64,000 bases of DNA from the NCBI GenBank assembly GCA_037179335.1, contig JAKZHN010000005.1, forward strand, positions 1,240,001 to 1,304,000, read 5' to 3'. The notes under the pieces were generated by a model, which was not told the DNA's origin, did not search any database, and worked only from the letters and a program-made list of their open reading frames with translations. Both the position numbers and the translations under genes were made by a program. The DNA comes from Cyclaneusma minus (lineage: Eukaryota > Ascomycota > Leotiomycetes > Marthamycetales > Marthamycetaceae). Positions 56,032-64,000 of this stretch are shown piece by piece (the stretch's first letter is position 1; every line of letters begins with the position of its first letter).

Positions 56032-57918
56032 ATGTTCGACACCCAAGAGCTCAGGGCTCAACTGGAGGTATGGCTCCCTACCGCCGATCACTGTCGCTAC
56101 CCTTTCAGGAACCATGGAGAATAATTCTTACGCACCTGCTGATTTGACTGCCTTGTACAGCACAAGTATGTTCCTCCTCTGGACTCGGCCACTTTCCTCG
56201 CAATCCTCTCAGACTACGACCTGAGCAACCCCAACGAGCTGCGCGCGCTGCAAACAGTACTCGACACCGTTACCGAGGGTGCAGAATCTGAAGAAGCAAC
56301 AGGCTTTGATCCCAGTGGAAGCAGTGGCGTGGATACCAGAAAAGAAACATTCTCTGGCGACCTGTTCGTAGTGAACGGGGACAGCAGCAGTCGACCTCTA
56401 CCGCTGCCTCAGTGGAGCGACAGCAGCCAGACCGACACAACTTCCATCAGCCAAAGCATGTCGTTGCTCGAACTCGACGGACTGGACTTTACTGGCGGTT
56501 CTGGCTCTGTGCCAGAAGCTTTGCCAGAAAGGCGCACCACCATCACCCAAGGCACGTCGCTGGTGGACCTCGAAGGGCTCGACTTCGCCAGCGGCACTGG
56601 CACTGGCTCTGCCGCAGGATCCACACCCACTGAGCGCAGCAGCTCTCCCCCAGAGACGGCCTATGACCTGCAGCTCGAAAACCTTGACGAAGCCGGCAAA
56701 AAGAAAGTCCTGAACGAAACCTTTCCGAATCTGAAAGCTATCGACATAGACTGGGCACTCAAGAAATCGAAAGACATGCAAGGTGCAATTGAAGAGCTTC
56801 TGAACCAGGTCTTCCTGGAAGAGAGCGGTGAAAGGCGCCGTGGTATTGACGGATTTCTCTACGAGGGCGGCTCTGAGCCTGGGCCCAGAAGGAAAAAGAA
56901 GGGCAAGAAGAACAGAAAGTTCCGCACCGAGGACCAAGCAGCCGGCTTATCTGAGGCTGGCTCTGTATCGGTGACAAGCAAATGGGACGCAGCCCTGGAG
57001 GACATCAACTTCATCACTTCAAAGACCGGCATGTCCCAGCAACAGGTGTCCAGCATGTACCACTCACATGGTGCCACCGTTGCTTCGACCCTGAAAGCTA
57101 TCCTCGAAGCGTATCCCGTGCCGGGCCTAGAGGATATGGACACCTCCCAGATACAGCACGTTATCAACCTCGGCCAGGAATTTCCCACCATTCCCCCAGC
57201 CCATATTCAAGCGCTCGTAGATATGACCTGGCCATTCAAGTCCACATCGCACGAACTCGCCCAAGCCCTCACCACGCGTCCCGCCGCCTCTACCACCCGA
57301 CCCTCCATCCAAATCGAAATCAAGCCACCACCCCTGAACCTCGACGAAACGTCTTCGCCCTCCTCCGCTCGGCCCTACGCACACAACGCCGTCCACCACT
57401 TCGAAGCACCCTCACTCCTCTCCCCCTCCTTCTCGACCAACTCCGCAGCACGCGCCACCTCTTACACGAATGCGCGCAACACAGCATTCACACAAGCCTC
57501 CGTCGCGTACAAGAAAGGCAAATCCGACCCACTGATGGGCGGAGCCGCCGCATACTACTCATCCGTCGGTCGCGACTACGATGCACGAGCGAAATCTTTC
57601 AAGAGCGCTGCGGCCGATGAACTTGTGAGAGGCCAGTCGGGCCCGGGCTGGTTGGATCTGCATGGTGTGGAGGTCAAGGATGCGGTTCGAATTGCGAGGG
57701 AGCGCGTTACTGCTTGGTGGGCGCAAACCAGGGTGGATAGGATCGATGGACGGCATGGGGGTAGTTACAAGATTGTAACAGGGGTGGGGAGGCATTCTGA
57801 AGGTGGAGTAGCGAAGTTGGGCCCGGCGGTGGGGAGGATGCTGATTCGGGAGGGGTGGAAGGTGGAGTGTGGGAGTGGGGTGGTGGTTGTTACGGGGGTG
57901 GCGGGGAAGAAGAAGTGA
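56032..57918 (+). CDS. cue2: CUE and Smr domain protein, Cue2-like
   Basis: Two exons: 56032-56067 (12 codons) and 56161-57918, intron 93 bp, 597 aa; the junction gives MFDTQELRAQLEHKYVPPLD. A CUE-like three-helix segment is at about 170-220 (KKVLNETFPNLKAIDIDWAL, GAIEELLNQVFLEE). A basic KKKGKKNRKFR stretch follows. The C-terminus carries a DUF1771-like helix (AAAYYSSVGRDYDARAKSFK) and an Smr domain with WLDLHGVEVKDAV and KIVTGVGRHSEGGVAKLGPA. Family knowledge: yeast Cue2 binds ubiquitin on stalled ribosomes and its Smr domain cuts mRNA in no-go decay. An internal duplication, SLLELDGLDFTGG and SLVDLEGLDFASG, lies before the CUE region. Orthology is likely but not proven. Confidence 0.88.
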
Positions 57919-58490
57919 CGTGACCGTTGACGATGATGATGATTCCGCGGGGCTTGTGTTGCTGTTGCTTCTTTTTGGGAAGCTGAGAGGCTGTGGGACT
58001 TGCCGGCTCGTTTGTTTGGCTTTTGGTGCGCTGATTGATACCCCTTTGCTGCTGTGTAGATGTTTAGAGCGCACATATGGCTGGGCGTTTGATGAGTTTG
58101 CTTGATGGACAACTTGGCTATGGAAGCGCACATATTGCTGGCCAACTTGCTTGGGGGGCATTTGTGCGTCATCTACGCCTAGGCGTTCTTACATCTGCGA
58201 GGCGCCTTGAGTTTGCTATCTTGCTGAATGTTGAGTTGCTGGGTGGTTTTCAGAAACCATGGGCTTTGGTAGTAGGCTAGTAGCTTTCTTTCCCAAATAC
58301 CTGGGAAGGGGCATGTCGAACTATTTTTCAAAACTTTGATATTCTTCCATTTGCTTTGTGCAGAGTGTTGATCGTCCTCGTGCAAATCTGAACTTCCCCT
58401 TACCCCTCCCGCGATCACTTCACACTTGAATGTTTCCTAATCACTCGGATCTTTAGTAGCGTCCAGCTCAACTTTCTGGCAAAATAGCTC
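57919..58490. other. Intergenic, 3' flank of the CUE-Smr gene
   Basis: About 570 bp between the CUE-Smr gene and a SINE-like sequence. Nothing specific is seen. Confidence 0.4.
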
Positions 58491-58499
58491 CTAAGGCAA

Positions 58500-58832
58500 G
58501 GCGGATAGATAGCCTGGGCGGGTAGTCTTCGGATCCTATAATGAAAAGAACTTTGCAAAATAGAGAGGCGGCAGCCGACCAGGGAAGCACACCATGCAAA
58601 AAGATTCTAGCAAAAGAGAAAAGAAAGGGCAAAAGAACCTACCCCCTCAAATGAGAGGGAGGAGAAACCTCGCGAAGTTTGCTTTTCCATCAATTTTGAT
58701 ACAGAACCATAGGGACAGAACCCCAACCACCTGAATCTGGCGAACCATAGAGCAGGGACTCTAGCCACCGGGAATCGAACAAGAGACCGCATGCTGTCAA
58801 GACAGAAGTGATACCATTGAGCCATTCCCAGG
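58500..58832 (-). mobile_element. tRNA-derived SINE-like sequence
   Basis: On the minus strand from about 58832 there is an A-box match (TGGCTCAATGG) and, about 42 nt later, a B-box match (TGTTCGATTCCC), the internal promoter spacing of a tRNA gene. The predicted cloverleaf is poor: D- and T-stems are broken, and CTGTCTTGACAG cannot form a normal anticodon loop. It is therefore a tRNA pseudogene or the head of a SINE. A non-tRNA body seems to continue to about 58500, but neither a poly(A) tail nor a target duplication is clear. Confidence 0.4.
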
Positions 58833-58850
58833 ATGCTGGGTCGTTTGTGA

Positions 58851-59840
58851 TTTGCTTCTATGTATCAGCTTCGGGCTGCCGGGCTCGTCTTCTATGCTTT
58901 TCGAGGGAACTCGGATTCGGCCAAGTTCTTTCAGCGGATCGCCCTTCTCAGACCCTCGTTGCAACAACACACACTGCTAGAAGGCAGAAATTGCCGGAAC
59001 TCTCAAACGTTCGGAGCCCGTTGACGTGCAACAAAACTGCAAAAAACAAGAAAAAAAAGGAGTCTCCCCGTCTTACATACACCCCCGGCCCGTCTTAGGC
59101 TGCGAATGTAAGTACCCTCCCCTCAGGGTGGTTATTTCTTTATTTCCCAGGCCAGCGGTTCGAACCTGAGCACTTTGCTCCCTATCTAGAATATGCAACC
59201 GAAGTGCACAAACTATTGCGCTGAGGAGCCTGTCACCGCTTGGAATGATAGCTGCGGCTTCGGCTATGTATGGCAGGGTTGCGTGGTGAGCTGGAGGCGA
59301 GGAGGATGGCTGGTGTTAAGCTCCCGTGACCGCTATGTGACTCAGGGGGCGTGATCTGGAGGGTTCGGAACAGATGTGGAGCGGGAGAATCTTGGAGAGG
59401 GGATTCCCAAGAGTTATGGCTCTACCGATTTCTAAGGACAGGATGAACCGAGGCGCAGAGGAGGCGCTTCGGAGTTCGGGATCGTTTCGGTTTGCTATCT
59501 CAATCGAAACTCCTTGGCCGAGCTGTCAGGAGGTGAAGTTCGTCTCTCACTTAGGAGCCCAGAAAGTGCAGGTGCTCCACCAGCTGGGTTGAAAAGAGGG
59601 GTATCATTGTATTATTAAACAAAACTAAGGATATACTTATATGACGCTTACAACCAGAATCTCCATACACTCTTGCCATCCACCACCCAGATATCAGGAT
59701 CTCTGAACTATGCCCCGCCATCTATCTCCACAATCACAAGCAGATACCATCTCCCTATCAAAGACAAAAAGTACATAGGTAGTTTGCACATCCATCTCTT
59801 GATGGTAGACCCCAGTAACATCTCTGGCGCCAATGGCTTC
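58851..59840. other. Intergenic between SINE-like sequence and gem1
   Basis: About 990 bp without a supported gene. It contains the dispersed GACGTGCAACAAAAC tag at 59023-59037 and the gem1 3' flank. Confidence 0.45.
59022..59037. repeat. Dispersed TGACGTGCAACAAAAC tag
   Basis: Fifteen bases (GACGTGCAACAAAAC) are identical to those at 43453-43467 and near-identical to the hairpin-array tags at 7.1-7.5 kb. No palindrome remains next to it. Confidence 0.7.
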
Positions 59841-61791
59841 TTACGAATTGCCCATGACACTCGACCTTCTCACTATCCACATAGCCGCCACTGCCGCACA
59901 AACCGTCGCTCCCAACGCCACGTACAAACTCGTGCGATCCGGCGACTCATCCTCCGTCTTCGGAAACCCCCTCATCGGATCCGTCGCCGTCTCCGCCAGC
60001 GTAACAAACAACTCGCTAATACTCGTCCAAGTCACACTAACATGCGTCGGACTCGGCATACTCAGCGCCGCCGTATACTCATCCGGCTGCGCCTCACTCC
60101 TCTGCGTCGTCTTATCCAGATCTGCTTTCAGCGCCACATAAATAGCTGGCATATCGTCCAAGTGAGGGTATTTTTCGCGCAGAGACACGATGTGCGAGAA
60201 GGAATCTGGGTCGGAGGAGTCGTAAGTGTAGCAGATTAAGTCGCAGGCGCCAAGCTTGGCTTGGTTTTCGAGGATGGCGGGTTCGAGATCGCCGAGTTCT
60301 TCGAGGATTAGGTAGCATTGCTTGCCGCCGTGTAGTTCGACGCTATTTACGGCGGTGCGGGACTTGATGGTGGGGTGGTAGGTGGGTGAGAAGGGGCGGT
60401 TGAGGAATGTGTCCAGCAGAGAGGATTTCCCGGAGCGGGCGGCGCCGAGGACGTAGCAGAGGACAACGTTGCGTTCGACTCGGCCTGGACGACGCCGCCG
60501 TTTTCGCGATTTGGTGATCTTGAGGGCTGCAGTTGTGGACTCGCGGTGGGTTGGGGGCTCAAAACCGAGGTAGGCAAGGTACGCGAGGGTGGTTTTGGGC
60601 TCGACGAAAGTAGTCATGCTCCATTGAGCAAGCCAGCCTTGCAGTGTAATATGCCCAGCTTCGTTACGGACGGTTGAAGAAGGAAAAGCGGAATCGACCC
60701 AAGAGGCTGGCAGGCCGGGAGTGGGTGCAAATAATGCGGTGAGCTCATCGTCGTTGAGACCCCCGTCATTGTCGCGATCGAAGAGTAGGAATAGATCGAC
60801 GAAAAATCTGTAGCCAGCTGGACTGAGTTCAGCCGACGAATTGTCGGGGACGTCGAACTTAGGATGTAAGAAGCTGTCTCTCAAGCTCAAACTGTCGGTG
60901 TATTTAAACTGCCTCAATATGACCCAAATCGTTTCATGTCGGCCCTTCTCGGCATACATCTTGTTCATCTGTAAAAACCCCTTTTGGTCGATACCCTTCT
61001 CGCTTCCAGATCCCGGCAGGACTTTGTTTATTTGTTGCTTGATATTTTCGAGATCATCCGATGGTAAAGGCTTTCCGAAGCATTTTGCTTGGAAAATGTG
61101 AATCTCTTGGTCGCTCAAGTAGCCGTCTTGATCCTTGTCGGAGAGATAGAATATTCGCTTGAGCGCAGCCACAGCGGCCGGCTTCAGGTTTCGCTCCTTG
61201 GAATCGTACAGTGGAGCTATTGGATGTGTGACAGCTTTCTGGCACAAGTAGAAAACCTCTTTCACGTTGTGGTGTTCCTTGGCACTCGTCCTTATGCACG
61301 AATCGATCTCCTTGAACTCTCCCATGACAGGCAGCATCTCATCCTCTTGAACTTGTGTTGTACTGCTCTGGGTAGGCAGATCGCTCTTATTGGCGCATAA
61401 GACCACGGGCACGTTGACTCCCAGCGAGCGGAAATATGGCATCCAAAATAGAGCTACGCGTTCATAGCTGTAATGGTCAGAGTAGACGAGCATTATGACA
61501 TTGGACTTTCTGATCTCCTTCCGCAGCGTACTCCGCTCCTGTGGCAGGGCAGAAGTATCGACGATAGTCGTTGTGACATTTTCAGGGGTGCCAATGGTAG
61601 GTGGGATGGTGACGGCGGGGAGGACGGGTTGGATCTTGTTGGTAACGAATGTGTCCTTCACGAGGGAGGTGATCAGGCTGGACTTGCCGGTGCCCTCGTC
61701 GCCGCAGACACAAATGCGCACTGGATCATAGTAGATTAGCATTGGGAACATTGCAAAGCTATGACGGGACCGAGCGGCTACCTGTAGCCAT
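59841..61791 (-). CDS. gem1: Gem1/Miro mitochondrial Rho GTPase
   Basis: Two exons: 61791-61782 (10 nt) and 61720-59841, intron 61 bp, 629 aa. The tiny first exon is supported because it rebuilds the conserved start MATVRICVCGDEGTGKSSL. The first GTPase has P-loop GDEGTGKSS, DTSAL and CANKSD. Two EF-hands follow at about 198-209 (DKDQDGYLSDQE) and 318-329 (DRDNDGGLNDDE). The second GTPase begins with GAARSGKSS near residue 435. The C-terminal tail anchor is YVALGATVCAAVAAMWIVRR. Family knowledge: Gem1 sits in the outer mitochondrial membrane, regulates ER-mitochondria contacts (ERMES) and mitochondrial shape and inheritance, with calcium sensing through the EF-hands. Confidence 0.96.
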
Positions 61792-62536
61792 GTCTGCGAA
61801 CGGTTGGTGGACCAACTATAAAGCTCTTGCCATGCTCCAAGGGGGGAGCTCGGAATATGCAGCTTGCGTTGTTGCAGAAGCGCAGTGAAGAGTGAAGCTG
61901 GCGTCTGAAAGCCAGATACAGTCAAAGGTGGCAAAGGATAGGAGTTTTTGTCCGGGCTGCACGAGCTTTGTACAAGGTTTGGTATCAATGATGCGGATGC
62001 ATCGTGATCTCCGGGATCTTCACCATGGAGTTCCAGAGCAAGCGCACGGGCCGCCTGTCAAAATCCGTGCAGTGTCCCAGAAAAGCACAGAGCCGACTCC
62101 CCGACGCCAGGTGCCGGTAACCTTAGCCAAGAAAGTTCCCAGCCTTGGACCTGTTACTAACTCAACTCACCACTACCTTCCTGCTGTCTGTCGTTTTGAG
62201 CGCGGGATTCAAATCATCTGTGACACCCAATCTGTACAAATCTTAGTACCTGTTCAGCCCCTTAAGCCAGCTTTTGACTCCAGAACCCAGGATATAAGCT
62301 CTCGGGGCCGACAATAGTACGCACATAAGCTCCGGCCCCCATCCCGGGGAGAGCTTACCCCACAATACCGCTTGCTTGGCCCTTGCAGTTGTACATGCTG
62401 TAGTTCCATCGTCATCTCGTCGCATTCTCCAGCTGTCAGTGAGGACACCCGTAACGACGACACTGTAACCTGAAGGCCTATCACAAACACAATACTAACG
62501 GCAATAGGCCAATCGACAACAGAACCGGCCGTCACC
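61792..62536. promoter_or_regulatory. Divergent promoter region between gem1 and creC
   Basis: About 745 bp between two genes transcribed apart. No clear TATA box is placed relative to either start, and no gene is supported. It must contain both promoters unless an unseen gene intervenes. Confidence 0.5.
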
Positions 62537-64000
62537 ATGTTGTGAGTTTGCGCCAAGCTGCCCTCTTCTTGTCCTTGTAGCCCCTGCTTCAATCACAGCG
62601 TTGACTCTAGATTAATACAGCGTCCTTCCCCCTCCTCCGCGATATCCTACCCAGGCAGCCTACAATGCCGCCGTCGCTGCCGGCCAAGCTGCTCCAATGA
62701 TCGAGACGAACAATATCTTAAGTAACCCTACGGGGCCCGAATACCAACTGCTCGTGGCTGAAGGTGAGAGCCTTGGCATAGTACTGGTAGTTAAGATCTC
62801 GAATACTGAACCTTTTCGCAGGTACATACGTCCTAAAGGAAGACTTACACCTGGCGACTCCTCCTCCACACCCCTCGGAAGCCCCTATCATAAATCCGAA
62901 CCCTCTGGCAACGACACCACAGCCCGCGAGCGCCGGCACAAAACTCTCTCTCGTCTCCCTAAGTTTCAAAGCCTCACCGCCTCGCTTTTACAAAATCGAC
63001 ACAAGCGCCAGCCTACGGTCCGGAGGAATACCAACAAGCACAAGCATACTAGAACATCCTCAAGAAGGCCGGGCGTCCGGAGAACTGAGCAGTGATGCTG
63101 GGGGAACTTCGATGAGTGGTAGTGGGTTGGGGAGTGCATTTGGGGGTTTATCACTCGGGTCCGCGCCGGCTTTTGGAGAAGGCAATGCTCTGCTCACGCC
63201 AGTCACTACACGAGATTTTGCGAAGCGGAAGAAGCCCAAGAATAATATTACGAAGAGCAATTCGTCGTTTATATCGAGGGTTATTATGCACGAGACTCTG
63301 GCGAAGAGACTTCAGGACAGGCCGTCTGATGGACTTTTTGCTTTTGCCAATATTAATCGGGCCTTTCAATGGCTTGATTTGTCTTCCCCAACCAAGGTTT
63401 GAGATATCCACTTCATTTAGGTTTGAGTTGTAGGCACTGACTCGGACACAGCAAGAACATTTCACGAAGATATTGTTCACAAAGGCACATTGTCTATGTC
63501 ATGATGTCAATCTCTTGACTAAAAGTTCGTCACATCTGGATCTGATTATGGGATTCTCAACCGGCGAGATATTATGGTACGAACCAATATCTCAAAGGTA
63601 TACCAGGCTAAATAAGAACGTGAGTTTCTTCATTCCTTGTTCATGCTCCTAGATGATCTGACAGTGACGCTACAGGGCATTATCAACGCCACTCCAGTAA
63701 CAGAAATCCGGTGGATACCAGGCTCGGAAACCTTATTCCTCGCCGCACATGCCGATGGATCTCTCGTTGTGTACGACAAAGAGAAAGACGAGCAGGCATT
63801 TCTCCCCGAGGAAAACGGAACACCCAACGGCACTGGTGCCGAGAAAAACGGCCCGACTGAAGGCAGTAGCACAAAGCTTCACGTCGACAAATCGGTCCAC
63901 TCCAAGAACCAAAAGTCAAATCCGGTGGCTTTCTGGAAGTTATCGAATCAGCGTATCAATGCTTTTGCATTCTCTCCTGATAGTCGACATCTTGCCGTAG
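62537..64000 (+). CDS. creC: CreC-type WD40 catabolite-repression protein, 5' part
   Basis: Exons: 62537-62541 (5 nt), 62621-62763, 62822-63396, 63452-63619 and 63676 to beyond the window end; introns 79, 58, 55 and 56 bp. The five-base first exon is supported because it gives the family start MFVLPPPPRYPTQAAY. Further conserved stretches are GPEYQLLVAEGTYVLKEDLH, NSSFISRVIMHE, FAFANINRAFQWLD, MGFSTGEILWYEP, TPVTEIRWIPGSETLF, AHADGSLVVYDKEK, and the WD-repeat-like RINAFAFSPDSRHLAV just before the end. Family knowledge: CreC stabilises the deubiquitinase CreB to control carbon catabolite repression and permease turnover (like WDR20/WDR48 with USP12). The rest of the propeller is outside the window. 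Confidence 0.95.

Overview
The window is nuclear DNA of a filamentous ascomycete (Pezizomycotina). The evidence is short spliceosomal introns (mostly 52-79 bp, with GT..AG ends and CTRAC-like branch sites), two Zn2Cys6 regulators, a CreC-type catabolite-repression WD protein, a Rap1 telomere protein with BRCT-Myb-RCT architecture, and an AT-rich repeat edge carrying C-to-T/G-to-A damage of the RIP kind. A Dothideomycete is my best guess, but the sequence alone does not prove it. I rebuilt the gene models by hand from splice signals, reading-frame phase and family conservation.

Layout: 1-1.1 kb is a RIP-degraded repeat. 2.0-6.2 kb encodes a very acidic Pro/Glu-rich protein of unknown function. 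6.9-7.6 kb is an array of eight short hairpins. Next come COQ5 (-), a Zn2Cys6 regulator (+), a metallophosphoesterase-like protein with an RGG tail (+), a perfect-TIR MITE at 16.5 kb, and an Slm1-type BAR-PH protein (+). From 19.1 to 24.45 kb there is no credible protein gene, but there is an array of related promoter-like modules: TATA boxes on both strands, a shared TGCTGTCGT core about 200 bp downstream, and inverted arrangement in the two halves. After this come a second Zn2Cys6 regulator (-), a secreted GH47 alpha-mannosidase (+), a foldback repeat, Rap1 (-), a PLP enzyme fused to rhodanese (-), a 287-bp hAT-type MITE with an 8-bp target duplication, an MFS drug/H+ antiporter (+), a small secreted protein (-), an alpha/beta hydrolase (-), an NMN adenylyltransferase (-), a Ufd4/TRIP12-type HECT ubiquitin ligase (+), a Cue2-like CUE-Smr protein (+), a tRNA-derived SINE-like sequence, Gem1/Miro (-), and the 5' part of creC (+), which runs off the window end.

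Most genes are unrelated housekeeping functions: mitochondrial ubiquinone synthesis and Miro; TORC2/eisosome signalling; protein quality control through Ufd4 and Cue2; NAD synthesis; telomere binding; carbon repression. I see no biosynthetic cluster. The unusual material is noncoding: the 5.3-kb promoter-module array, the hairpin array whose 15-bp tag recurs 36 kb and 52 kb away, two well-preserved MITEs, and the paired RIP copies.
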